NCBI GenBank assembly: GCA_903820285.1
Contig: CAIJGS010000357.1
Location: 1 to 38,549 of the forward strand
Direction: 5' to 3'
DNA length: 38,549 bases
Source of the DNA: an uncultured Verrucomicrobia subdivision 3 bacterium
Lineage (GTDB): Bacteria > Verrucomicrobiota > Verrucomicrobiia > Limisphaerales > UBA11358
The translations under genes and the position numbers were made by a program. Below the pieces are notes generated by a model. That model worked only from the letters and a program-made list of their open reading frames with translations. It had not been told where the DNA came from and made no database searches. Below, in pieces: positions 25,803-35,358 of this stretch. The number at the start of each line of letters is the position of its first letter. The stretch's first letter is position 1.

Positions 25803-28800
25803 ATGAATAACCCAGTTAAAGATCCTGATTGCAACCCTCGCGGGTATTTTGCCAGCTCCCGGCGGCAAAAAATATCAACCTTGGCATTGCTGCTGGCCGG
25901 CGCGCTCGGCGGCACCGCCCAAGCCCAGTTGCTGCATCGCTATGATTTTAACTCCGTCAACGACACCGTGGGCACGGCCAACGGTACGCTGGAGGGCAGC
26001 GCCTCGCTCAGTAGCGGCGCGCTTTACAGCGGTGGGGGTTTTATCAATGGCACTCTGAGTGGGGGGGTGCCGAGCAACGGTTTTATGCTCCCCGCAACCG
26101 CCGTTGCAGGCATTACCAATGCCTTCACCATTGATTGCTGGTTCCTCGCCAATTACGGCGGCGGTTACTCCACGCTGTTCTCCTTCAGCGATGGCACCAC
26201 CGGCAATTACGTGCTGGCCACGCCCGCCCGCGGAAACTATCCCTATGCCTCAGGTGTGGCGGTGATTGGTGGCGGCGGCAATGGCTCCGAACAACAGGCG
26301 CTCGGCCAATATCATGATGATGGGGCGCTCCATGAAATGGTCATTACGTATGATGGCACGACCCTTTCCTATTATCTGGACGGCGGGCTGGCGACTTTCC
26401 CGGGACAGTCCGTGTCGCCCACCCTTACCGACGCTGGTGTCAACCTGTCCACGATGACGGACATTGGCATTGCGGGCGGTTCGCCCTGGGGTGACAACAG
26501 CATCAATGGGTATTCCTATGATTTCCGCCTCTACGGCCAGGCTTTGACCTCGGCCCAGGTGGCGGCGGTGTATGCGCTGGGCAAGGATGCCAGCAACAGC
26601 AGCATCATTACGGCCATCGCACCCCCGACCGCCTTTGTGTGGAACGGTGGCGGCGCGAACAACAACTGGAGCACGGCGTTGAACTGGCTCAGCGGCATTG
26701 CGCCGGCGGCCTCCGGCACCAGCCTCACCTTTGCCGGGAGTACCCGGACCTCGCCCAACCTGGATGCCAGCTTTGGCGTCACCGGGCTGGTCTTCAGCAA
26801 CACCGCCAGCAGTTTTGCCATCGGCACGGCCAATGGCAGTTCGCTGACCCTCTCGGGTAATGTGGTGAATAATTCTACCAGCAGTCAGACCTTGAATGTG
26901 CCCGTCACCTTCGCCGTGGCCGGTTCCTTGAATGCCGCCGCCGGTGGTCTGGTGATCAATTCAAACCTCACGCTGGGCGCCTCCGCGCTGACCTTGAGCG
27001 GGACGGGTAATATTTCCCTGAAAGGTAATGTCACCGGTTCGGGCAATGTGACCATGAACGGTTCCGGCACGCTGACCCTGGCAGGTGCCAGCGTCACTTC
27101 CGGTGTGATCAGCTTCAACAACGGCACCGCGAACGTCACGAGCACCGTGAACGCGGCCAACGGCACCACCTATGTCGGTTATACTTCCGGCAATGGCATC
27201 TTGAATCTGAGCGGCAATACCTTCAACGACGCCGGTGAAATCCGCGTGGGCGGATCGGACATCAACGGGACCGCGCCCAATGGCACCGGTATCTTAAACC
27301 TTACCAATAGCACCTTGAATGTTGGTGCGCTGACGTTGGCCCGCGGCAACAATAACCAGAATTCCGTGGCCGGCACGGTCAATCTAAACAGCGGTTCCAC
27401 CCTCACCTCCTCGAATGATGTGATTCTCGGTTTTGCCGGGACCGGGCTGGGCAAGCTGGCGATCAACGGCGGCACTTTTATTATTGGGCCGACCGCCACG
27501 AAGTGGTTTCAAGTGGGCTTTTATGATGCCACTGCGGGCGAGGTGGACATCACCAACGGCAATCTGTTTCTGGACAACGGCACGAGCATCAAAATGTGCC
27601 GCGGCGGCACCACCGGTGCCAACGTGATCAACCAGGCGGGCGGTGCAGTGACGTTCTATAGCGACGCTGGCGTGACGGTCGGCGGCGGGGGCAACCTGGA
27701 CATGAACTACGCCGGCGGCGCCTCGAGCAGTGACACCTACAATCTGAATGGCGGTACGCTGACCGTGCCGCAGATTGTGGCCTCCGCATCCAGCGGTTCG
27801 AGCACCTTCAATTTCAACGGGGGCACCTTGAAGCCGACCGCTTCCAGTACCACCTTCATGCAGGGATTGACCGCCGCCAATGTGCAGGCCGGCGGCGCCA
27901 TTATTGATACGGCTGGCAACAGCATCTCCATCGGCCAGGCTTTGACGGATGCCGGCGGCGGTTTGACCAAGCTTGGCAACGGCACCCTGACCCTGACGGG
28001 CGGTTACAACTATTCCGGTGCCACCCGGGTTCTGGGCGGGGTGTTGGCTTTGAGCACCACCTACGGAACTCCGGGCACTCCGGGTGACTTGGTGGTCAGT
28101 AACGCCACCTTGAATCTGGACGCTTCCAGCGGCACAGGCCTGCCGGTCGGCAACCTGATCACGGCTACCGGTGGAATCATCAATATCTCGGCCACGCCAA
28201 CCGCCAGTGGCATCATCGGCACCGGTGGCCTGACCCTTGGCAACAATTCCACTGTCAGCCTCGCCTACGGCACGCTGTCGGCCAATCCCTCCGTCGCGGC
28301 CATCAATGGCGCCGGCAGCCTCACCAAAGGCACCAACGTAGTGATCAACGTGGCCGCCACCGGCCTCGGTGTTGGTCTGTTCCCGGTGATCACGGTAGGT
28401 TCCGGCACGGTTACCACCAACGGTTTTGTGGTGGGCAGCCTCCCGGCGGGGGTCAAGGCGGTGCTGACCAACAGCACCTCCACCGAGTTGGATCTGCTGG
28501 TGACCAGCGCCGGCCAGCTCCTGAATTGGCACGGTGCCGATGCTTCAAGCAATCCCTTGCCGAACTGGGACATCAACACCAGTGCCAACTGGTATGACCT
28601 CAACAGCAACCCGGCCAAATATCTGCAATATTCTGGCAATACCGTGGGCGACAACGTGGTCTTTGGCAATAACGGCTACAATACCGACGGCACCAATCAT
28701 GTGAATCTGGCTGGCACGGTGGTTCCGGCCACGGTCATGTTCAGCTCTTCCTCGCCCTATACGGTCACGGGCGCGGGCAGCATTGGCGGCGCCACCTTTG

Positions 28801-30848
28801 TGATGCTCACAAATGACAGCAGCTCGGTTTATTTTGGCACCGCCAATAGCTATACCGGCGGCACTGTGATCGGCAGCGGCACCCTGATCATCACCAACAA
28901 CAACGCGCTGGGGGCAACCTCCGGCGGCGTCACCTTTGCGGGCGGTGCGCTCGAAGCGAACAATTCCCTGAGCAGCAGCCGGGCAATTACCGTCACTGCC
29001 AACTCCCAGATCGGAGTCGCGGCCGGGGCCACGGTCAGCCTCAGTTCGGCCATCAGCGGCAGCGGTTCGCTCACCAAGAGTGACGTTGGCACGCTTACGC
29101 TGACCGGGAACAGCAGCAACACGGGCTCCACCCTGGTGGGCGCAGGCACCCTCAATCTAACCGGCTCGCTGACCAATACTTCGGTGACGGTCGGCAGCGG
29201 TTCGGCTGACGCCGTGCTGAATCTCGCGGGCAACATCTCCTCCGGGAACCTGTTTGTGGGCAATGCCAGCGGCGCGGTGGGCGCGGTCTATCAGACCGGT
29301 GGCAATTTGAACCTGGCCAACGGCACCGGTGACTTGTTGAACCTCGGCAACACCGACAGCTCCTACGGCTATTACAGTGCCGCCGCCGGCAATCTCAACA
29401 TCAACGGCATCGCCATCGGCGGGGAAAATAACCCCAATGTCTGGCCTCCCTCCGGCACCGCCGCCAATGGCCTGATGGAAATCAACGGCGCTACCATCAA
29501 TAACATTGGCTGGATCACGCTGTCCCGTGGCGGTTCGCAAAACATTGGCGTATTGAACATGTTCAGCGGTTCGCTCACCTACGCCGGCGGCGGTATCTCC
29601 TGCAACTGGGAACTGTCGGGCTCCGACCAGACATCCATTATCAACGTCCAGGGCGGCAGCATCACCAGCACTTCCCAGGGGGTGTATTTCCGTACGGTGA
29701 ATACCGGTATTCTTAACCTGAACGGCGGGCTGGTTTCCGGCACCACCGTCAACGGCCCCGGCATTGTGAACTTCAACGGCGGCGTCCTGCAGGCTTCGGC
29801 TGGCAATGGCGACTACCTGGCCGTCACCCGCGCCAATGTTTATGCGAATGGCGCGACGATCGATGACGGTGGCAACAACATCACCATCAACCAGCCGCTG
29901 GTGGCGGCGGATGGCTACGGCGTCAGCAGCATCTCGCTGAGCGCTGGTGGCTCCGGCTACATTGCCCCGCCTGTCGTCATCGTCTCCGGTGGTACGGGCA
30001 GCAATGCCACAGCCATTGCCACGATGGCTGGCGGCGTCGTCACCGGCATCACGGTCACCTCTCCCGGCACGGGCTACGCGGCGGCGGACACCCTGGCCGT
30101 GACCTTCACAGGTGGCGGTAATAGCGCGGTGGCTCCGACGGTGAACACCGTTTCCCTGACGCCGAACACCAGCGGTGGTCTGACCAAGATCGGCACCGGC
30201 ACCGTGTACCTGAATGGGGTCAATACCTATCCGGGTCCGACCAAGGTTACTGCGGGCACGTTGATGGGCACCGGCACCCTCGCCGGCAACCTGACCAACA
30301 ATGCCACGCTTACCCCTGGCAATGCCTTCGGTGGCACGCTCACGGTGAATGGTAACATCACGCTGGCGGCGGGCTCGACCAACTCGTTCCTGGTCAATAA
30401 CACCACCTCCACGAACAGCGCCGTCGTTGCCGGCGGCAATGTCACCTACGGCGGCGTCCTCAACATCGTGCCGGTCGGCAGTTTCACCGCCGGTCAACAG
30501 TTCCAGCTGTTCAGTGGCGCGGGCGCCACGAACACGGGCAAATTCGCCAGCATCACGGGCAGCGCCGGCAGCGGCCTTGGCTTCACCTTCACCAACGGGG
30601 TGCTGAGTGTCGTGGCCACCATGGCGACCAACCCGACGAACATCACCTACAGCGTCACGGGCAACACCCTGTCGCTCACCTGGCCGGCCGATCACCTCGG
30701 CTGGATCCTGCAGGCGCAGACGAACAGCCTCAGCACCGGCATCACCACCAACTGGGTGGATGTGGCGGGTAGCGGTAACTCCACTTCCGCGACCATCACC
30801 ATCAATCCGGCCACCCCGACGGCGTTTTACCGCCTGCGGACGCCCTGA
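25803..30848 (+). CDS. Giant secreted LamG / autotransporter-associated beta-strand-repeat protein
   Basis: Signal-like LALLLAGALGGTAQAQ; LamG-like domain (YDFNSVNDTVG...FTIDCWFLANY...YDFRLYGQALT); many GGLTKLGNGTLTLTGGYNYSGATRVLGG-type repeats; C-terminal module ending FYRLRTP. Confidence 0.9.
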   Translation: MNNPVKDPDCNPRGYFASSRRQKISTLALLLAGALGGTAQAQLLHRYDFNSVNDTVGTANGTLEGSASLSSGALYSGGGFINGTLSGGVPSNGFMLPATAVAGITNAFTIDCWFLANYGGGYSTLFSFSDGTTGNYVLATPARGNYPYASGVAVIGGGGNGSEQQALGQYHDDGALHEMVITYDGTTLSYYLDGGLATFPGQSVSPTLTDAGVNLSTMTDIGIAGGSPWGDNSINGYSYDFRLYGQALTSAQVAAVYALGKDASNSSIITAIAPPTAFVWNGGGANNNWSTALNWLSGIAPAASGTSLTFAGSTRTSPNLDASFGVTGLVFSNTASSFAIGTANGSSLTLSGNVVNNSTSSQTLNVPVTFAVAGSLNAAAGGLVINSNLTLGASALTLSGTGNISLKGNVTGSGNVTMNGSGTLTLAGASVTSGVISFNNGTANVTSTVNAANGTTYVGYTSGNGILNLSGNTFNDAGEIRVGGSDINGTAPNGTGILNLTNSTLNVGALTLARGNNNQNSVAGTVNLNSGSTLTSSNDVILGFAGTGLGKLAINGGTFIIGPTATKWFQVGFYDATAGEVDITNGNLFLDNGTSIKMCRGGTTGANVINQAGGAVTFYSDAGVTVGGGGNLDMNYAGGASSSDTYNLNGGTLTVPQIVASASSGSSTFNFNGGTLKPTASSTTFMQGLTAANVQAGGAIIDTAGNSISIGQALTDAGGGLTKLGNGTLTLTGGYNYSGATRVLGGVLALSTTYGTPGTPGDLVVSNATLNLDASSGTGLPVGNLITATGGIINISATPTASGIIGTGGLTLGNNSTVSLAYGTLSANPSVAAINGAGSLTKGTNVVINVAATGLGVGLFPVITVGSGTVTTNGFVVGSLPAGVKAVLTNSTSTELDLLVTSAGQLLNWHGADASSNPLPNWDINTSANWYDLNSNPAKYLQYSGNTVGDNVVFGNNGYNTDGTNHVNLAGTVVPATVMFSSSSPYTVTGAGSIGGATFVMLTNDSSSVYFGTANSYTGGTVIGSGTLIITNNNALGATSGGVTFAGGALEANNSLSSSRAITVTANSQIGVAAGATVSLSSAISGSGSLTKSDVGTLTLTGNSSNTGSTLVGAGTLNLTGSLTNTSVTVGSGSADAVLNLAGNISSGNLFVGNASGAVGAVYQTGGNLNLANGTGDLLNLGNTDSSYGYYSAAAGNLNINGIAIGGENNPNVWPPSGTAANGLMEINGATINNIGWITLSRGGSQNIGVLNMFSGSLTYAGGGISCNWELSGSDQTSIINVQGGSITSTSQGVYFRTVNTGILNLNGGLVSGTTVNGPGIVNFNGGVLQASAGNGDYLAVTRANVYANGATIDDGGNNITINQPLVAADGYGVSSISLSAGGSGYIAPPVVIVSGGTGSNATAIATMAGGVVTGITVTSPGTGYAAADTLAVTFTGGGNSAVAPTVNTVSLTPNTSGGLTKIGTGTVYLNGVNTYPGPTKVTAGTLMGTGTLAGNLTNNATLTPGNAFGGTLTVNGNITLAAGSTNSFLVNNTTSTNSAVVAGGNVTYGGVLNIVPVGSFTAGQQFQLFSGAGATNTGKFASITGSAGSGLGFTFTNGVLSVVATMATNPTNITYSVTGNTLSLTWPADHLGWILQAQTNSLSTGITTNWVDVAGSGNSTSATITINPATPTAFYRLRTP

Positions 30849-30879
30849 GGTTCGGTTCTTTGGTTAGGGGTTAAGTAAC

Positions 30880-30921
30880 AGCCGGCTTGTTTCCTCCAAT
30901 GGTGGGAGGAGCAAGCCGGCT
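30880..30921 (+). terminator. Rho-independent-like terminator of the giant ORF
   Basis: agccggcttgtttcctcc ... ggaggagcaagccggct stem-loop followed by taacttttat. Confidence 0.75.
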
Positions 30922-30975
30922 TAACTTTTATCCGATGATTCTCGGTGGCAGGCGAATGGTCAGCTAATCAACCGA

Positions 30976-31785
30976 TCACACATCCGCCAAATCCACCACT
31001 TGCCGCGTGCGGTTTTGGAACCGCAGCGTTTTCAGATAGCCCACTGATTTCGCTAGGCTGACGGCCTCCGGGAAGGCCATGCCGACTTCCTCCGGCGCAT
31101 GCGCATCCGAGCCAAAGGTGATGGGGACATTTTTCTGGAAGGCCAGTTCCAGGACGTTGCGGGCGGGATAAATCTCCCGGCAATCTTTGCGCAGCCCGGC
31201 TGTGTTCAGTTCGATGGCGCAACCGGCCTGCGCGGCGGCTGTCAAAAACGTTTCATACAGCGGGGTGCAATCCCGTTCCGGACGGATGCCAAACTTCTTC
31301 GGCAGATCACAGTGACCGATGATTTCAAACAAACCCGACGTGGCCGCCTGGGCGAGCCGCTCAAAATAAATCTGCCAGACTTCAAACGCATCCCGCTTCT
31401 TCCATTCGGAGAGTTTGGCGGGATTGTCGATGTCCCACGAATCCGAAACGTAATGAACAGAGCCGATGAAATAGTCCCACGGATGGCGTTTCGCCAGAGC
31501 GCGGATCCAGTCCTCGTGGCCGGGCAGGTAATCCACTTCCAGCGCCAGCCGGATGGTGAGCTGGGGAAAGGTGGCTTGCGCGAGCCGGACCTTGGCCACG
31601 TATTCGTCCAACTGGCGGTCAAACATCCGCCAGTTGTCGAAGTCATCCTGCGGCATCGGGGAATGGTCCGAAAAGCCGATTTCAGTGAGGCCGATGGCCA
31701 CGGCGTGGCGGGCGTATTCGACTGGTTCGCCGACGGCATGGCGGCACAGCGGCGTGTGCATGTGGTAATCGGCAGGCAACATCAT
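30976..31785 (-). CDS. PHP-domain histidinol-phosphatase (HisJ/HisK family)
   Basis: DYHMHTPLCRHAVGEPVEYARHAVAIGLTEIGFSDHSPMP, SVHYVSDSWDID, FGSDAHAPEEVG. ATGs at 31785 and 31782. Confidence 0.88.
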   Translation of the reverse strand: MMLPADYHMHTPLCRHAVGEPVEYARHAVAIGLTEIGFSDHSPMPQDDFDNWRMFDRQLDEYVAKVRLAQATFPQLTIRLALEVDYLPGHEDWIRALAKRHPWDYFIGSVHYVSDSWDIDNPAKLSEWKKRDAFEVWQIYFERLAQAATSGLFEIIGHCDLPKKFGIRPERDCTPLYETFLTAAAQAGCAIELNTAGLRKDCREIYPARNVLELAFQKNVPITFGSDAHAPEEVGMAFPEAVSLAKSVGYLKTLRFQNRTRQVVDLADV

Positions 31786-31878
31786 GGCGCAGTCTCCATT
31801 TTTCGGTTTTCGGGTGCAAGCGCGAATCACCGCGTCTTGCCATGAAACCTATGGGCCACCATCCGCGTCTCTTATGGT

Positions 31879-33372
31879 ATGTTAAAGCCAGTATCATCGC
31901 GGCATTGGAATTATGATGCGGCGGCCCATCTGCTGAACCGGGCCGGGTTCGGCGGACCGCCCGATGAGATCAAAAAGCTGGCGGCCCTGTCCCCGGAGGC
32001 GGCCGTCGCCCACTTTGTTGATTACGATGACATTCCAGACAACACCCCCAATCCGGCCTGGGCCCAGCCCAACCCGGACGAGGTCCGGAAATATCAGCAG
32101 GCCCGGAAAACCGCCACGCCCGAGGAATTGCGGAAGCTCCAGCAGGAAGAAAACCGTACCCAGCAGCAGCGGTTGGTGGAACTGCGGGGCTGGTGGCTGG
32201 ACCGCATGCTGCGCGGGCCACGCCCGTTGCAGGAGAAAATGGTGCTGTTTTGGCATGGCCATTTCGCCACCAGCGTGGAGAAGGTGCGCAATCCCTATTT
32301 CATGTGGCGGCAGAATGATGTGTTCCGTCGGTTGGCCACCGGCAACTGGCTGCTGCTCCTGACCGCCGTGGGCAAGGACCCGGCCATGCTCCTCTGGCTC
32401 GATCAGGCCCAGAGCCGCCGGCAGCATCCGAATGAAAACTTTGCCCGCGAGGTCATGGAACTGTTCGCCTTGGGCGAAGGTCATTATACCGAACACGATA
32501 TCACCGAGGCGGCCCGGGCCTTGACCGGCTGGTCCTTTGATTTCCAGCGCCAGGAATTCATCTATCGTCCTTTCATCCATGATGATGGCGATAAAACCAT
32601 CTTCGGCCACACTGGCGATTTTAATGGTGATGACTTCATGGAACTCATCATTGCCAACCCGCAGTCAGCCAGGTTCATTACCGCCAAACTTTGGGAGTTC
32701 TTCGCCGGGGAGCTGCCGTCGCCAAAATTGAACGATGCACTGGCCGATGAGTTCCGCAAGGGTGGCAACAATTTCAAACCATTCCTGCATACCATGTTCC
32801 TGTCGCAGGAGTTTTACGACGAGTCGGTGGTGCGCAATCAGGTCAAAAGCCCCGTGCAATGGCTCGTTGGTACCGCCCGCCTGCTGGAATGCGAGCTGCC
32901 GCCGCCATTGGTGTCCTTCGGCATCATCCGCAGCCTGGGCCAGGATCTGTTTGCCCCGCCGAACGTGAAAGGCTGGGATGGTGGCATGAGTTGGATTACC
33001 ACCAATACGCTGCTGACCCGGTACAACGAGGCCTCCACGCTGCTCACCGGCACGCTGGAACCGCTGAGCGCCGGCGATTTCGCGCGGCGCGCGGGCGGGC
33101 AGGGCGGGGAAGCCGTCAAACGCCTGGCCGAACGTGTGGAACGCATCCGCTTTGGCGGCGTGAACATTGGCAAAATTGTCACCCCGGAAGAGCGCGCCGA
33201 CAAACCGGCCCTGGCCGCGATGCTGCAACACCGCCTGTTGCAAGCCACTTTGAAACCGGACAAACAGAAGGCGCTCCGAGAATTCCTGGACTCCAAACCC
33301 CAACTGAGCGACGCGGACATCCTGACCGCCATCCGGCTGATCATGGCCACGCCCGAATATCAGATTGCCTGA
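31879..33372 (+). CDS. DUF1800 domain-containing protein
   Basis: AAHLLNRAGFGG, MVLFWHGHFATS, NENFAREVMELFALGEGHYTEHDITEAARALTGW, FLSQEFY, NVKGWDGGMSWI. Confidence 0.92.
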   Translation: MLKPVSSRHWNYDAAAHLLNRAGFGGPPDEIKKLAALSPEAAVAHFVDYDDIPDNTPNPAWAQPNPDEVRKYQQARKTATPEELRKLQQEENRTQQQRLVELRGWWLDRMLRGPRPLQEKMVLFWHGHFATSVEKVRNPYFMWRQNDVFRRLATGNWLLLLTAVGKDPAMLLWLDQAQSRRQHPNENFAREVMELFALGEGHYTEHDITEAARALTGWSFDFQRQEFIYRPFIHDDGDKTIFGHTGDFNGDDFMELIIANPQSARFITAKLWEFFAGELPSPKLNDALADEFRKGGNNFKPFLHTMFLSQEFYDESVVRNQVKSPVQWLVGTARLLECELPPPLVSFGIIRSLGQDLFAPPNVKGWDGGMSWITTNTLLTRYNEASTLLTGTLEPLSAGDFARRAGGQGGEAVKRLAERVERIRFGGVNIGKIVTPEERADKPALAAMLQHRLLQATLKPDKQKALREFLDSKPQLSDADILTAIRLIMATPEYQIA

Positions 33373-33375
33373 GTT

Positions 33376-34713
33376 ATGAAAAACGAGATTCATCTGCATA
33401 CCCGCCGCGAATTCCTCCGCACCACCATGCTGGGCGGCGCGCTGTCCTGGACCGTGCCAGTCTTTCTGGCCAATACCTTTTCCGCCCTGAACGCCGCCGC
33501 GCGCGATTCCGCCATCCAGACCGCTACTGGCAAGGATGGCACCATCCTGGTCGTCCTCCAGATGGCCGGCGGTAACGACGGCATCAATACCGTTGTGCCC
33601 TACGCCAATGACTACTACCACAAGGCGCGCCCCACGCTGGGATTGTCGGCAGCCAACATCCTGAAGCTGGATGGCAACGTCGGTTTGCACAGCGCCCTCA
33701 AAGGGTTCAAAGAATTGTATGACGGCGGTCAGCTATCGGTGATCCAAGGCGTCGGCTATCCCAATCCCAACCGCTCCCATTTCCGCTCCACCGAAATCTG
33801 GGCCACCGCCAGCGATTCCGAACGCTTTGAAAAATACGGCTGGCTGGGCCGCTACTTCGACAGCAACTGCACCGGCGCCGATCCCGCCGTGGGCGTGGCG
33901 GTGAGCCGCCAGTTGCCGCAGGCTTTTTGGTCCAACGGTGGCAAAGGCATCTGCTTTGATAATCCGGCGAACTACCGGTTCCTTTCCAATGAACATCCGC
34001 GCGCTGGCCAGGCGGACATGATGGAGGATTCCTACAAAAAGATGAACGAGGTCGAAATGACCGCGCACGAGGACAATTCCGGTGGCAGCATCGGCATGCT
34101 TTCCGGGGCCAAGGCCATGCATGGCGGCCGGTCCGTGGATTTCATCGAACGCACCGCGCTCGATGCCCAAGTGTCTTCGGACGAGGTCCGGGGCATTGCC
34201 GGTCGCGTGCAAAATACGGCCACCTATCCAGCCACGCAACTCGGCAACTCCCTCAAGCTCGTCGCCAAGCTCATCGGCGGCGGCCTGCCCACACGCATCT
34301 ATTACGCCTCCCAAGGCGGCTACGACACCCACACCAACCAGATCGGCACGCAGCAGCGTTTGCTCACCGACCTCGGCGACTCCATGAAGGCGTTTACCGA
34401 CGATCTCAAAGCCCAGGGCAACATGTCCCGCGTGCTGATCATGACCTTCAGCGAATTCGGCCGTCGTGTCCAGGAAAACGCCAATGGCGGCACCGATCAC
34501 GGCGCGGCCGCCCCCATGTTCATCGTGGGCGACAAGGTCAAAGCCGGCCTGCTCGGCGCCTATCCCAGCCTCGCCCCTGCCGACCTGTTCCAGGGCGACA
34601 TCAAGTTCACCACCGATTTCCGCAGCGTCTATGCCGGCGTCTTGGAGAACTGGCTCAAGACCAAGAGCACCCCGGTGCTGGGCCGCGAATTTGCCCCGCT
34701 GGCGGTGGTGTAA
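33376..34713 (+). CDS. DUF1501 domain-containing secreted protein
   Basis: Twin-Arg-like RREFLRTTMLGGALSW, VVLQMAGGNDGINTVVPY, SHFRSTEIWATA, GGYDTHTNQ, MTFSEFGRRVQENANGGTDHGAAAPMFIVG. Confidence 0.93.
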   Translation: MKNEIHLHTRREFLRTTMLGGALSWTVPVFLANTFSALNAAARDSAIQTATGKDGTILVVLQMAGGNDGINTVVPYANDYYHKARPTLGLSAANILKLDGNVGLHSALKGFKELYDGGQLSVIQGVGYPNPNRSHFRSTEIWATASDSERFEKYGWLGRYFDSNCTGADPAVGVAVSRQLPQAFWSNGGKGICFDNPANYRFLSNEHPRAGQADMMEDSYKKMNEVEMTAHEDNSGGSIGMLSGAKAMHGGRSVDFIERTALDAQVSSDEVRGIAGRVQNTATYPATQLGNSLKLVAKLIGGGLPTRIYYASQGGYDTHTNQIGTQQRLLTDLGDSMKAFTDDLKAQGNMSRVLIMTFSEFGRRVQENANGGTDHGAAAPMFIVGDKVKAGLLGAYPSLAPADLFQGDIKFTTDFRSVYAGVLENWLKTKSTPVLGREFAPLAVV

Positions 34714-34725
34714 ACAAGTGGGCGC

Positions 34726-34864
34726 ATCCTGACACTACCCCAACCCAGAGCTCGCTGCAAACCGTCCGCAGGACAAGTTTTCTCCCTCTCCGCCATTGGT
34801 AAATGGGGGTGAGGGCGGGGTGAGGTGGCGCTCAGCTATTTAATCCGAGGGGCAGTGTCAGGAT
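34726..34864. mobile_element. MITE-like element with 16-bp terminal inverted repeats
   Basis: atcctgacactacccc (34726-34741) versus ggggcagtgtcaggat (34849-34864): 15/16 complementary. GC-skewed internal tract ctccctctccgcc...gggtgagggcggggtgag; no ORF. Confidence 0.65.
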
Positions 34865-34921
34865 TTGCCCGAACCAGTCGTGCTCCGCCGCACAAGCTTG
34901 CCAGTATGCTTGGTGTATGCG

Positions 34922-34933
34922 AATGTATACATT
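34922..34933. promoter_or_regulatory. 12-bp perfect palindrome 2 bp upstream of the DUF433 start (candidate autoregulatory operator)
   Basis: aatgtatacatt, directly before ATG at 34936. Confidence 0.4.
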
Positions 34934-34935
34934 GT

Positions 34936-35358
34936 ATGGCAATCATTACCAAAGACGCGACTCTGTCTGTTCGCCTCACCGCCCGGGAGAAAAATGGTCT
35001 GGACCTGGACGCGCGCATGAAGGGCATTCCTGCCGGCACGGCCGCGGCGGCTTACATTGCCGAAGGCGTGCGGCGCAGCCGGTTTCCGGCCATTGAATTT
35101 CGAGATGGCCAGCCGGGTCGCGTTGCTTATTTGGTCGGCACCCGGTGGCCGGTCTGGATGATTGGCGAACTGGTGCAGGAGCTGGACGGCGATCTGGCCG
35201 GGGCCGTAAAACTCATTCGTAAGCCCGCCGCCCTCGTGCGCATGGCATTGCTTTACGCGGAGGCTTATCCGCAGGAAATCGCCGACAGCGCGGCCCTCGC
35301 CGCCCGGCGCGATTTCGCCGGCCTGAAACAGGAGATCCCCGACCTGGAGCAGTTGTGA
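34936..35358 (+). CDS. DUF433-containing antitoxin-like protein
   Basis: GTRWPVWMIGELVQELDGDLAGAVKLIRKPAALVRMALLYAEAYPQEI fits DUF433-type. GTGA overlap with the downstream PIN-like gene. Confidence 0.75.
   Translation: MAIITKDATLSVRLTAREKNGLDLDARMKGIPAGTAAAAYIAEGVRRSRFPAIEFRDGQPGRVAYLVGTRWPVWMIGELVQELDGDLAGAVKLIRKPAALVRMALLYAEAYPQEIADSAALAARRDFAGLKQEIPDLEQL

Noticed and set aside
27384-30695. Long minus-strand ORFs inside the giant adhesin-like gene (27384-28532, 29157-30695)
   Set aside because: Arise from reverse reading of repetitive Gly/Thr/Asn codons; no protein family features.
25803-30848. Direct-repeat array or CRISPR-like signal in the giant ORF
   Set aside because: The repetition is protein-level (Gly/Thr/Asn beta-strand motifs) without regular DNA repeats and spacers.
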